Positions 36,596-44,662 of a DNA stretch of 64,000 bases are shown one piece after another. Every line of letters starts with the position of its first letter. Position 1 is the first letter of the stretch. A model generated the notes under the pieces. The model made no database searches and was not told where the DNA came from. It saw only the letters and a list, made by a program, of their open reading frames with translations. Origin of the DNA: Haladaptatus caseinilyticus (GTDB lineage: Archaea; Halobacteriota; Halobacteria; Halobacteriales; Haladaptataceae); the NCBI RefSeq assembly GCF_026248685.1, contig NZ_CP111039.1, positions 1-64,000 of the forward strand, read 5' to 3'. The translations under genes and the position numbers were made by a program.

Positions 36596-36925
36596 ATGAG
36601 TAGTAAGAGTGAAAATGGCGACCACGTCGTTCGTATCAGCCGCAAAGGCCAGGCGACGATCCCCAAGTCGCTCCGGGAGAAGTACGGCATCGAAATCCCA
36701 GGCCGTGTGCGCTTCCGCGAAGAAGACGGCGAACTCGTCGTCGAGCCAGTCCCGAAACCAAGTGAACGCTTCGGGTCACTGGGGGAAGACTACGAGCGTG
36801 GCGAGGTCATTACGCACCATCGAGAGGAGCAGGCAGCTGAGCGCCAGGCAGAGGACACCGCTGACCAGCGTGACTATCAGCGCTACGTCGCTACCGACGA
36901 CACAGACGAGACCACCGACGAATGA
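36596..36925 (+). CDS. AbrB-type antitoxin
   Basis: The 109-residue protein contains a swapped-hairpin AbrB domain (VVRISRKGQATIPKSLREKY and VRFREEDGELVVEPVP) near residues 10-50. A charged acidic tail follows and would bind the toxin. Its stop overlaps the vapC start (ATGA), the usual antitoxin-toxin order. Such complexes usually repress their own promoter. The 36238-36595 stretch before it has no supported gene. Confidence 0.88.
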   Translation: MSSKSENGDHVVRISRKGQATIPKSLREKYGIEIPGRVRFREEDGELVVEPVPKPSERFGSLGEDYERGEVITHHREEQAAERQAEDTADQRDYQRYVATDDTDETTDE

Positions 36926-37371
36926 GCTATCGCTACGTTCTTGATACGGAACCTCTCCTTGCGTACTACTACGGTGAACCCGGTGGGGAGACTGTCCGCG
37001 ACCTCCTGACGGATGTCTACATGGGTGAAGAGGCCGTAGCGGTCAGTGAAATCACGGCGACCGAACTGATGTACAAAATCGCCCGCTTTGAAACTGGCTC
37101 CCCACCGGGAACGCCAACAGAAGAGACACTGGCGACCGGCCGACAGGCCGTGCGTGACTTGGTGGACGGCGGTGTCACACTGTGTGCTCCCTCCGAGTCG
37201 TGGCCACTGGCAGCTGAAGTGAAAGGAGCGGGAGGGATCGCGCTCGGCGATGCATATGCTGTGGCGCTTGCGGTTGCCGAAGATGCAACGCTTCTGGTCG
37301 GTGCTGACGACGATTTCACGGAGCTCGTCGTAGATGTATCGGTCGAACGGATCCGGACAGAGCCAGCGTGA
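36922..37371 (+). CDS. vapC: VapC-type PIN toxin
   Basis: The 149-residue product is a PIN-domain endoribonuclease. Acidic active-site candidates are Asp8 (YVLDTEPLLAYYY), Glu in EITATELMYKI, Asp in ALGDAYAVALA and Asp in VGADDDFTEL. Length and the preceding AbrB antitoxin fit a VapBC-like stabilisation module. Confidence 0.88.
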   Translation: MSYRYVLDTEPLLAYYYGEPGGETVRDLLTDVYMGEEAVAVSEITATELMYKIARFETGSPPGTPTEETLATGRQAVRDLVDGGVTLCAPSESWPLAAEVKGAGGIALGDAYAVALAVAEDATLLVGADDDFTELVVDVSVERIRTEPA

Positions 37372-37428
37372 CACGTGGGAGACGAACAGACGGAAAGCGG
37401 TTTGCGTATCTCCGTACTACATTGAGGT

Positions 37429-38139
37429 ATGGCGGCTGCGTGGGCACAGTGGGACCACATTGCGAAGGTTGACCCGGATAAAGCACTCCACGATGAGGAT
37501 ACTTACGCTAGCATTGCTGACACGGGGACCGACGCAATCATCATCGGTGGCACCACGAACGTCACCGAAGCCCGTGTTCAACCGATTCTTGATGCGCTTT
37601 CTGCTACCGAAATTCCCATCTTCGTCGAGCCAACCTACCGTCCGTCGTCATCTCATACCGAGGGACTCTCTGGGTACCTGCTTCCGATCGTTCTGAACGC
37701 CGATGACCCACTGTGGATCACAGGAGCACACCACGAATGGGTTCGCTCATCTGATCCTGAGTGGGACTACGTCCAGCCAGAAGCCTATATCGTCCTGAAT
37801 CCGGCGTCATCAGTTGCGACGCTCACCCAAGCAGACTGTGGTCTTGATACGGATGACGTCGTTGCGTATGCTGAACTCGCTGAGCAGGTCCTCAGCCAAG
37901 AAATCGTCTATCTCGAGTATTCTGGCATGCTTGGTGATCCAGCTGTTGTCGCTGCCACACGAGATGCGCTCTCATCAGCGCAGCTCTTCTATGGTGGGGG
38001 GATTCACGACTATAATTCGGCCTACGAAATGGCAAGTGTCGCAGACACGGTCATCGTCGGTGATGTGCTCCATGAGGCCGGTATCGAGGTGGTCGAGGCA
38101 ACTGTTCGTGGAACAAGGGATGCAAAGCACGACTCGTAA
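37429..38139 (+). CDS. Geranylgeranylglyceryl phosphate synthase-like enzyme
   Basis: The 236-residue TIM-barrel protein resembles PcrB/GGGP synthase, which joins geranylgeranyl diphosphate to sn-glycerol-1-phosphate in the first committed step of archaeal membrane lipid synthesis. Visible elements are HIAKVDPDKAL near the start, IIGGTTNVTEARV, FVEPTYRP, YLEYSGMLGD, FYGGGIHDYNSA and VIVGDVLHE, covering the phosphate and prenyl sites. It lies outside any lipid operon here, so it is probably a second copy of a chromosomal gene. Confidence 0.85.
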   Translation: MAAAWAQWDHIAKVDPDKALHDEDTYASIADTGTDAIIIGGTTNVTEARVQPILDALSATEIPIFVEPTYRPSSSHTEGLSGYLLPIVLNADDPLWITGAHHEWVRSSDPEWDYVQPEAYIVLNPASSVATLTQADCGLDTDDVVAYAELAEQVLSQEIVYLEYSGMLGDPAVVAATRDALSSAQLFYGGGIHDYNSAYEMASVADTVIVGDVLHEAGIEVVEATVRGTRDAKHDS

Positions 38140-38430
38140 TCCTGTGCTCTCTCCCATTGTAGTGGTGAGGAACAGAGAGAAAGAGCCGGTAATCAGTCGT
38201 CCATAGGCTAGTTTGAGCTACTAACCAATGCTGTCTCGGCCCATCTAAATTTAGTTGCGATTTGACTCCAGAGTGGGTCGGGCATAGTACACTTGGTTGT
38301 CGGAACTCAAGCAATCAACACAGTAATCCACTGCTTTGGTCTTAAAGAAATATTGATGATGTCTCTGTTATCAGTCATCAAATAATAAAGTGGAGGTATT
38401 TACCGAGATTCATCATTACTAGTGATACGG

Positions 38431-38994
38431 ATGCCCGGCCCAGCATATCTCCGCAGCGATTCACTTACCCTGTGTACAGTCGAAGAGGAAGATCTCGCAT
38501 TTATACAAGAAGGATTCAATGATCCACGAATCCGCAAAAACATTGGACGATATACTCCCTCAAATCACGCGCAACAACAGACGCATCTCGAAGAGCGAAT
38601 TACCGAGGGCGAAAACAGCATCTACTTTCTCATCTGTGTCGATGAGACGCCAATCGGGCTCATCTGGCTGTTCTCACTTGACTATCAGCGAGGGAAGGGG
38701 GAAATCGGCCTCTGGATTACACCAGACGAATGGGGCAACGGCTACGGAACAGACGCGGTGGCACTCATTGTCGACTATGGATTCAAGCAGCTGCGTCTCC
38801 ACAAACTCATCGCACGGGTCCAAGAATCGAATGCTGCCTCCAAACAGATCTGGGACTCACTTGGCTTTACAGAGGAAGGGTTTCAGCGCGACGAATTCTA
38901 TTCCGATGGTGAGTATGTGAGCTACTATTACTTTGGAATCCTCGCCGATGAATGGGATAGAGACTCTGTGAATGCTAACGTGGATTTCACATGA
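38431..38994 (+). CDS. GNAT N-acetyltransferase (RimJ/RimL type)
   Basis: The 187-residue protein is a GNAT acetyltransferase of the RimJ/RimL-like group. The acetyl-CoA site is in the region of IGLWITPDEWGNGYGTDAVA and the helix after it. The YGFKQLRLHKLIARVQESNA and GFTEEGFQRDEFYSDGEY segments are typical of the family. An in-frame GTG lies 9 bases upstream of the ATG chosen. The acceptor is unknown. The 38140-38430 stretch upstream shows no gene. Confidence 0.83.
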   Translation: MPGPAYLRSDSLTLCTVEEEDLAFIQEGFNDPRIRKNIGRYTPSNHAQQQTHLEERITEGENSIYFLICVDETPIGLIWLFSLDYQRGKGEIGLWITPDEWGNGYGTDAVALIVDYGFKQLRLHKLIARVQESNAASKQIWDSLGFTEEGFQRDEFYSDGEYVSYYYFGILADEWDRDSVNANVDFT

Positions 38995-39108
38995 TTTAGG
39001 GATACTAGACGTGTTTTATTATCTCATCCAAAAGTGAACATTCGCACATCTCTAAAAGGGAGATCAATACCGACTACCGTTCACTTTTTCCTGTTCCTAT
39101 CTATATGA

Positions 39109-39567
39109 ATGCGTATGGATATTCGTGTGTTAGAAGCGGAGAGTGAACGTCGAGAGGCAGCCCTACTTCTCCAACAGCTCTGGACTGATCGTGACCGTGA
39201 CGAAATTGTTGCGTGGACAGGTGAGGAAGAGTACCGCTTATTCGGTGGTTTTGTTGACGACGAACTTATCGGGGTCGCGGGCGTCGTAATTCGAGAATTG
39301 CTCCATCATAGTCGCCATGCCTGGCTCTACGATCTTGTTGTCGACGAATCCCGAAGAGAAGAAGGATACGGAACGGAACTCATCCGATTCGTTGAACAGT
39401 GGGCGACCGAGAATGAGTGTGAATACGTTGCGTTGGCGTCGCCACTCGCGAAAGAGGAGATCCACCAGTACTACGAAAGCCGAGAGTACAACAGGTGGTT
39501 ATCGAGAAGGAGCTCTAACGTGAATCAGACGATCGTTCTGCGACTAGCTGTTTATCTGTTTCTTTGA
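39109..39567 (+). CDS. GNAT acetyltransferase with shifted C-terminus
   Basis: The protein shows a GNAT core (HAWLYDLVVDESRREEGYGT, with the acetyl-CoA loop R-x-x-G-x-G/A variant REEGYGTEL). After ESREYNRW the frame continues into an unrelated 22-residue tail. The alternative frame reads VIEKEL and stops, which is the usual ending of this group. A small indel near 39495 is therefore likely. Upstream, AAAAGTGAAC (39030-39039) and GTTCACTTTT (39079-39088) form an inverted repeat. Confidence 0.72.
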   Translation: MRMDIRVLEAESERREAALLLQQLWTDRDRDEIVAWTGEEEYRLFGGFVDDELIGVAGVVIRELLHHSRHAWLYDLVVDESRREEGYGTELIRFVEQWATENECEYVALASPLAKEEIHQYYESREYNRWLSRRSSNVNQTIVLRLAVYLFL

Positions 39568-39644
39568 GCTCATGTCGTGCTATCTACAATCGAAAGGGTA
39601 AGGGTGTTGATCGGGAGTGTGCGCCTCCAACTAGTCGCTCGTAG

Positions 39645-39663
39645 GTTAGTATTTTATACTAAC
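39645..39663. promoter_or_regulatory. 19-base palindrome, second copy
   Basis: GTTAGTAT-TTT-ATACTAAC is identical in its arms to the site at 3052-3070. It lies 46 bases before the start of the 78-residue gene at 39710 and overlaps the probable TATA region, so it fits a repressor site. Confidence 0.65.
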
Positions 39664-39709
39664 TAATATCGCCCACCGATTTAACGACGTTCAGACACTA
39701 CTATCCGAC

Positions 39710-39946
39710 ATGAGCGAGAATGCCGCAATCATTGCTCGGATAATCGAGCATAACACGGGTGGGCAAAACCGTGCGACAATTGATCGTGATCACATCGGTG
39801 TGATTGCAACCCAGCATGGTCGCTTTGACGGCGATATTGATGATTCGATAGCCGAGACCCTTGCTGAAGGATACATCGAAGAGCAGGACGGTGAATACGT
39901 TGCGACTGAGAACGTTTGGGATCTCATTCCCGGTATTACTCGCTAG
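39710..39946 (+). CDS. Small acidic protein between two operator palindromes
   Basis: The 78-residue soluble product (MSENAAIIARIIEHNTGGQN, then DDSIAETLAEGYIEEQDGEY) could form a small winged-helix-like fold. I do not recognise a family. It is bracketed by the related palindromes at 39645 and 40011. Confidence 0.55.
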   Translation: MSENAAIIARIIEHNTGGQNRATIDRDHIGVIATQHGRFDGDIDDSIAETLAEGYIEEQDGEYVATENVWDLIPGITR

Positions 39947-40010
39947 CTCGTCGCTCGGTCTGCTTGCGTTTTGATCTCTTTCCGCCTCTCACTCTTTCTT
40001 CAACGCTCTT

Positions 40011-40029
40011 GTTAGTATACAATGCTAAC
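40011..40029. promoter_or_regulatory. 19-base palindrome, third (imperfect) copy
   Basis: GTTAGTAT-ACA-ATGCTAAC differs from the other two sites by one base in the right arm. It lies 125 bases before the beta-helix lipoprotein gene at 40154. Confidence 0.55.
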
Positions 40030-40153
40030 AAAGGCGTCTGAAATTCTAAAAACCCGCTTCAATTCACTTAGTAACGTACGTAAAACTTATCTAATGGTGG
40101 GTAATAACGTATTCTAGAAACAACGCCTGCACTGAAACGCGAGTGATTCCCCT

Positions 40154-41509
40154 ATGACACCACCACCAACCGCTGACACAGATGGCCACGAATCGCACAG
40201 TCGACGGGCGTTTCTCGCAACAACCGCCAGTCTCGGCCTTGCATCACTGTCCGGGTGTGTGTATGGCAGTGGAATTGGTGCGGTAGATACTGGATCGAAC
40301 AGCACCAATAGCACGAATTCAACTGGCGGTATGCCGTCAGGATTCGATCCGACAAAGTATACTGACCAGTTCAAGCACCGAGTCAACATCGCGAAGAAAG
40401 GCGCAGACAACACGGGGAAGCAAGAGGTCGATGATGTTCTCGACCGTGTGATCGACGACGATACACTCGTCTACTTCCCACCTGGTCGGTATAAACTGAA
40501 TACGAACCATCGCCACGTTGGACTCCGTAACCTCGGAATTATCGGACAAAATGCCGTCCTCACGCACGGACGTGTAGACGCGATCGAGGGGTTCGATGTC
40601 ACCGAGGGGGAGTATCACGGCCCTGCTCAGCATTTCAAAATCGGAGTGCCTGATACACCGCACAAGGGACGCTTTGTGTTTGGTGGATTCTCAGTTGATT
40701 GGCGCGGGAAGAACGAAGGGATGCAGATTCTGAACCATCATACCGCCGGGAAATCGATGATTCAGAACATTCGGCAAGTCGGCATGCACTCGCTCGGCTG
40801 TCAGGGACCATTCCGACTGAACCCCGCGACTGAGAATGCGTTCATTCGGGCCCGGAATATCGACATCCGGCATGGTGGTCTTACCTACCAAAAGACAATC
40901 AATACGCGAGATACCTACGACGGGGGGCCGTATGCTGGTCGTTCGTGGGCGACATCGGGGATTACGATGCATCCACGCACGCAGGGGAAGCTCCGCTTAG
41001 AACGGGTTATCTGTGGCGGGTGGCCTGACAACGGGATCTACGTAATCGGTGGACATCCGGGTACAGGAGACGGCACTGTCGAAGTGATAAACTGCATTTC
41101 AGGCAATTCACAGGCGTCAAACATCCGCATTGGGGGCAAGAACTCGAAGATCATTGGATGCAAGGTCATCATCGATCAGTCGTTCGGGAACGAGTTCTAC
41201 GACGAGCAGCGTCCTATCCGATTAGACGACGGCTCATGCACAATCAAGAATACACAGATCGTCCAGAAGAAGCCCACTGGATGGAGTATCACCGTCCAAC
41301 ATGCGGTTCAAAAAGCGATGATCGAGAACGTCTCGATAACGATCTATGATATGCCGATGAAAGCACTCGTCGTTGATGATGCAGCAAGCAACGTCACGGT
41401 TCGGAATTTGCAGGTTCAAACGCCCGGCTGGCAGGCGACGGAGAACATGCTCCTTCGTGGGTCGGGTGACGTGATGGAGGATATCACAGTTGATGGAAAG
41501 CCGGTTTGA
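40154..41509 (+). CDS. Right-handed beta-helix Tat lipoprotein
   Basis: The 451-residue protein has a Tat signal (HSRRAFLATTASLGLASLSG, Cys at residue 36) and an Asn/Ser/Thr-rich linker. A parallel beta-helix follows with repeated short strands (LVYFPPGRYKLNTNHRHVG, GKLRLERVICGGWPDNGIYV, VEVINCISGNSQASNIRIGG). This pectate-lyase-like fold is common in extracellular polysaccharide-active proteins, but I see no clear catalytic set. It is probably anchored on the outer surface. Confidence 0.78.
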   Translation: MTPPPTADTDGHESHSRRAFLATTASLGLASLSGCVYGSGIGAVDTGSNSTNSTNSTGGMPSGFDPTKYTDQFKHRVNIAKKGADNTGKQEVDDVLDRVIDDDTLVYFPPGRYKLNTNHRHVGLRNLGIIGQNAVLTHGRVDAIEGFDVTEGEYHGPAQHFKIGVPDTPHKGRFVFGGFSVDWRGKNEGMQILNHHTAGKSMIQNIRQVGMHSLGCQGPFRLNPATENAFIRARNIDIRHGGLTYQKTINTRDTYDGGPYAGRSWATSGITMHPRTQGKLRLERVICGGWPDNGIYVIGGHPGTGDGTVEVINCISGNSQASNIRIGGKNSKIIGCKVIIDQSFGNEFYDEQRPIRLDDGSCTIKNTQIVQKKPTGWSITVQHAVQKAMIENVSITIYDMPMKALVVDDAASNVTVRNLQVQTPGWQATENMLLRGSGDVMEDITVDGKPV

Positions 41510-41517
41510 TCTGACGA

Positions 41518-41712
41518 TTATACGGTTCTGAGTTTTCGGAGGACGAGCAAAACACAGATGAGCGATACAAGGAAAGCTACTCGCTTTGCCCACACACCCG
41601 GTAGGTACATCGAAAGATGATACCAGAACCCAATGAAGGAGAGACCAAAAACGAGGAATGGAGCTCCAAATGCAAATAAAATCGCGGATGCACCTCTTCC
41701 GATAGCTCCCAT
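41518..41712 (-). CDS. Small membrane protein next to the secretion module
   Basis: The 64-residue product (MGAIGRGASAILFAFGAPFL) has two membrane helices and a basic end (LVLRKLRTV). Its start lies 2 bases after the stop of the 56-residue gene upstream. With the winged-helix gene these form a three-gene operon. An in-frame upstream ATG at 41727 is less likely because it would overlap. Confidence 0.6.
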   Translation of the reverse strand: MGAIGRGASAILFAFGAPFLVFGLSFIGFWYHLSMYLPGVWAKRVAFLVSLICVLLVLRKLRTV

Positions 41713-41714
41713 CG

Positions 41715-41885
41715 TCACGCCCTCCATTTCGCAATGAGGAAGGTACCAAGGATAATCACGATAGCACCTGATCCCTCGATCCCGAACACGTAGGTAACGA
41801 TAACAGCGGCAAGAATCGCGCCCCAGAAGCGCACTCTCCGACTGTGCTTGATCGCATCGATGAGCGTGGTTTTGAGTGCAGTCAT
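41715..41885 (-). CDS. 56-residue membrane protein
   Basis: The short frame starts MTALKTTLIDAIKHSRRVRF and has one or two membrane helices (FWGAILAAVIVTYVFGI and AIVIILGTFLIAKW). The start overlaps the stop of the winged-helix gene (ATGA) and the stop is 2 bases before the next gene, which strongly supports translation. Confidence 0.6.
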   Translation of the reverse strand: MTALKTTLIDAIKHSRRVRFWGAILAAVIVTYVFGIEGSGAIVIILGTFLIAKWRA

Positions 41886-42139
41886 GAGTTTGAGTCTTGG
41901 TCGTCTTCGGTGTTTTCGCGTGGGTCAGTGAGGAGGTGGTACAGTGCGGATTTGGCGTGGATGTTTTCGATGTAGCCCGCTGCTTCCAGCACTTCTAATC
42001 GCTGATGGATGTATTGCCGGGTGTAGCCTGTTTCGTCGACCAGATATGATTGCGTTCGATCGCCCTCGTGAAACAGGTCGAGTATTTGCTTGTCAACATC
42101 CTTTAGTCGAACCATCGGCTGCAATTCGTAGCGTATCAT
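41882..42139 (-). CDS. Winged-helix regulator of the secretion module
   Basis: The 85-residue protein has a winged helix (VDKQILDLFHEGDRTQSYLV, recognition helix YTRQYIHQRLEVLEAAGYI) similar to PhiH1-repressor-like haloarchaeal regulators. It is divergent from the conjugation-like operon, and the 16-base inverted repeat at 42170-42217 lies between them. It probably represses both. The start may be 42139 or the Met at 42115. Confidence 0.72.
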   Translation of the reverse strand: MIRYELQPMVRLKDVDKQILDLFHEGDRTQSYLVDETGYTRQYIHQRLEVLEAAGYIENIHAKSALYHLLTDPRENTEDDQDSNS

Positions 42140-42169
42140 ACGTAAGTGTTGTCTGTCATTGACCTATTG

Positions 42170-42217
42170 TAGTTTACGGACAGTAAAATACGAAAAGACA
42201 CTACTGTCCGTAAACTA
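42170..42217. promoter_or_regulatory. Operator between divergent regulator and secretion operon
   Basis: TAGTTTACGGACAGTA (42170-42185) and TACTGTCCGTAAACTA (42202-42217) are perfect inverted 16-base arms 16 bases apart, a typical repressor operator. The AT-rich CTATTTATTTC immediately after the right arm could be the TATA element of the 42251 operon. Confidence 0.8.
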
Positions 42218-42250
42218 TTTATTTCTCTTTCTAGTTGAGTAGGATGGAAT

Positions 42251-42781
42251 ATGGTTCCCCCAGGAAATCACGAGCAGAGCGACAGAAACGGGTCAGAAAC
42301 AGCGTCTAGTGACTCTATTTCACAGACAATTGCAGGGATGGTTGATGCTGGTATAGTGCTGGTCGACACAGTGGCCGTGCGTGCTGGTCAAGCAGTCGGA
42401 GTCACAGATGAGACGGTTGCAAAAGCGATTCCGAAGGCATACAGTGTCGCGCTTACGTCAGGCCTCGTTATTGGTCGTGCCGCCGCCCAATCGAGTGGGA
42501 GCGTGAATGTCTGTGATCAATCCAAATTCATCGGACAGGCACTCCCGTTCTTTCTCACCGCTGGCGGGACGTTCCTCGTCGGTGCCTACGCGCTGAGCCA
42601 ACTCATCGGTGGTGGCGGCCAGGCACTCTCGATGTCGAGTGGCAAGCAAGGGACGTTCAAAAGCATGCAGATGGATGGGCACAAGGGCTTTATTAGCGCC
42701 CTTGTCGGTCTCTCACTGCTTGGCATCATGATGGGCTGGATGGCTTTCCCGGTTGATACCAGCTGTCTGCCCGGTGTCTAA
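42251..42781 (+). CDS. Membrane protein, first gene of secretion-like operon
   Basis: The 176-residue product has an Asn/Ser-rich N-terminus, a small amphipathic region and two or three membrane segments (ALPFFLTAGGTFLVGAYALS and FISALVGLSLLGIMMGWMAF). Two cysteines may be conserved (VNVCDQSK, DTSCLPGV). A pilin-like VirB2 role is possible from its position and size, but I see no direct match. It is separated by 10 bases from the next gene, where a strong Shine-Dalgarno sequence follows. Confidence 0.6.
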   Translation: MVPPGNHEQSDRNGSETASSDSISQTIAGMVDAGIVLVDTVAVRAGQAVGVTDETVAKAIPKAYSVALTSGLVIGRAAAQSSGSVNVCDQSKFIGQALPFFLTAGGTFLVGAYALSQLIGGGGQALSMSSGKQGTFKSMQMDGHKGFISALVGLSLLGIMMGWMAFPVDTSCLPGV

Positions 42782-42791
42782 GGAGGAATGC

Positions 42792-44195
42792 ATGCACGCC
42801 AACACCCGACGAGTGTTGGTTGTCAGTCTTGCTGTGCTCCTCCTCGCACCGATGCTGATTACCCCAGTAGTCGCCGTTGACTCGCACTCGTCACACTCGA
42901 TGTTTCAAGCCACCTCGCCCAACGGATCTGCAGCCAATAATTCGACGACAACGACGCCAGCCAACGGCTCGCATGCGCCGGGCAGTGGTTCGTCCGGGAG
43001 TGGTGGCTTCGGTGGGTTCATGCCTGATATCCCGGGGCCAAAAGAGACCGCGAAAATTGCGGTCAATTATCTGGCTGGGACGTGGCTTGCCAACCAGCTC
43101 ACTCAGGCGTTCAAGGACTTCATCAACGCCTTCACCGGCTTCATCGTTGGGACGCCATACCCGACGAACGACGGTTATCTCGGCATCCTTGGCTACCCCG
43201 TGGAGAATCAGAATCCCAATTGGAACGCCGTCTTCTGGCAGCTCTATGTTCCATACGTCGGCTCAACGTCGATGATACTCCTGGTGTTGAACCACTGGTT
43301 TTCTGCGATCAAGGTCACGACACCCGGCATCGGACAGCATCTTGATGGGAGTGATTTGCTTGTCAAGACGACGGCTGGTGGGATGTTCATCGGCCTCTGG
43401 TGGCAGATCGGGACAGCAATCGCCCGGCTGAACAATGCACTTGCGACCACGCTCGCTCCAAGTGGGGCGGAAATGGTCACGACACTGAATGGGCTCGTGA
43501 AAGTGGCCTCCGGTGCGATTCTCACTGTCGTCTTGACACATGGTGCGGGCGTCTCGGAAGTTGCTGCTCTAGCACTCATGTATGGCACGCGGCACGCACT
43601 GCTCATCCTCTACCAGGTGTGCATGCCCCTCCTGGTGATCATGGCACTCACGGCACCGGCCGAGTGGATGCGCGGCTTCTTCGCGCGGTTAGCGTGGCAC
43701 TACATCACGCTGCTCATCCTCGTCTTCCCAGCGGCCTTCCTCCTCCGGCTTGGACTGATCATCGACTTCGATTTCGGATTTGGTCCACTTGGGGACGTGC
43801 TCGCCGGAATGGGTTTCCTCGGTGGTGCAATCCTGTCGGTCGCGATCCTCGGCTGGACGTCGATCGCAACGCGACGCTATGCGGGAAAGATGAGCAAAGC
43901 GGCCGGGAACAGTCGTCCTACGAAGGATGGTATGGAGAAATCCTACGAGCGTGCCAAAGAGCGCAAAGAATCAGCGACCACGTGGATCCAGTCCCGTGAG
44001 CACCAGCTACGTAACATTCGTCAACGCGCAGGTGAGCGCACAGAATCCGCTAAGCAGTGGGTTCAGAGTAAGCGAGACAAATCTCGAGCCGTTCGGACCG
44101 ATGGTGGAAAGGAGAGTATGCGGAAGCGACGTGTGAACAGCCGGGATTGGGAGTACACAGCAGAATCGAACAGAGCGAGCCCAGACGATGACTGA
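42792..44195 (+). CDS. Polytopic membrane protein, VirB6/TrbL-like
   Basis: The 467-residue protein begins with a signal-like helix (VLVVSLAVLLLAPMLITPVV) and a Ser/Thr/Asn-rich segment. About seven membrane helices follow, with a basic cytoplasmic tail (KSYERAKERKESATTWIQSR). Size and topology resemble VirB6/TrbL channel components of type IV secretion systems. AGGAGG at 42781-42786 is a near-ideal ribosome binding site for the ATG at 42792, unusual among leaderless neighbours. This start is preferred to one at 42753. Confidence 0.68.
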   Translation: MHANTRRVLVVSLAVLLLAPMLITPVVAVDSHSSHSMFQATSPNGSAANNSTTTTPANGSHAPGSGSSGSGGFGGFMPDIPGPKETAKIAVNYLAGTWLANQLTQAFKDFINAFTGFIVGTPYPTNDGYLGILGYPVENQNPNWNAVFWQLYVPYVGSTSMILLVLNHWFSAIKVTTPGIGQHLDGSDLLVKTTAGGMFIGLWWQIGTAIARLNNALATTLAPSGAEMVTTLNGLVKVASGAILTVVLTHGAGVSEVAALALMYGTRHALLILYQVCMPLLVIMALTAPAEWMRGFFARLAWHYITLLILVFPAAFLLRLGLIIDFDFGFGPLGDVLAGMGFLGGAILSVAILGWTSIATRRYAGKMSKAAGNSRPTKDGMEKSYERAKERKESATTWIQSREHQLRNIRQRAGERTESAKQWVQSKRDKSRAVRTDGGKESMRKRRVNSRDWEYTAESNRASPDDD

Positions 44196-44310
44196 CAGCC
44201 AGTATCGACTTGCACCCACGGAGGACGGGTTTTGTCCTCCCACTCGCAGTCGAGCAGTGTCGTCTTTAGGCGGCACTGTGCTGCGGTGATCCACTACACC
44301 CAGATCACAC

Positions 44311-44619
44311 ATGTCAGATTCACCTGGAGCAGAAGTTCTCGATCAAATGGCTAGCGGACGGGACGTCTTCGGCCGGTGGGACATGAACGAACTCGTTCGT
44401 GCCATCTACCCGGCACTCGGGATCTTGGTCCTCACGCCATTCCTCCCGAAGCGACTCCAAATCGCGGGCATCCTCCTAACACTCGCCGCGCTGGCGGGTG
44501 CAGGAGTTGTGCTCGCTGTTGAACCGGAATACCTCACGGCAGGTGAGTTCGTCGCTCAACGGACAAAATGGCTCACCCGACAATCCGTGAAGCTCCATTC
44601 CCGTCAGAACCGCCGCTAA
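44311..44619 (+). CDS. Small membrane protein, VirB3-like
   Basis: The 102-residue protein has two adjacent membrane helices (AIYPALGILVLTPFL and QIAGILLTLAALAGAGVVLA) and a polar tail. VirB3/TrbD proteins have a similar size and topology and usually stand directly before VirB4, as here. The assignment is by context. Confidence 0.6.
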   Translation: MSDSPGAEVLDQMASGRDVFGRWDMNELVRAIYPALGILVLTPFLPKRLQIAGILLTLAALAGAGVVLAVEPEYLTAGEFVAQRTKWLTRQSVKLHSRQNRR

Positions 44620-44662
44620 CCCACAGTATCGCCCGCAAACCAACACTCCGACATTCAAACCA

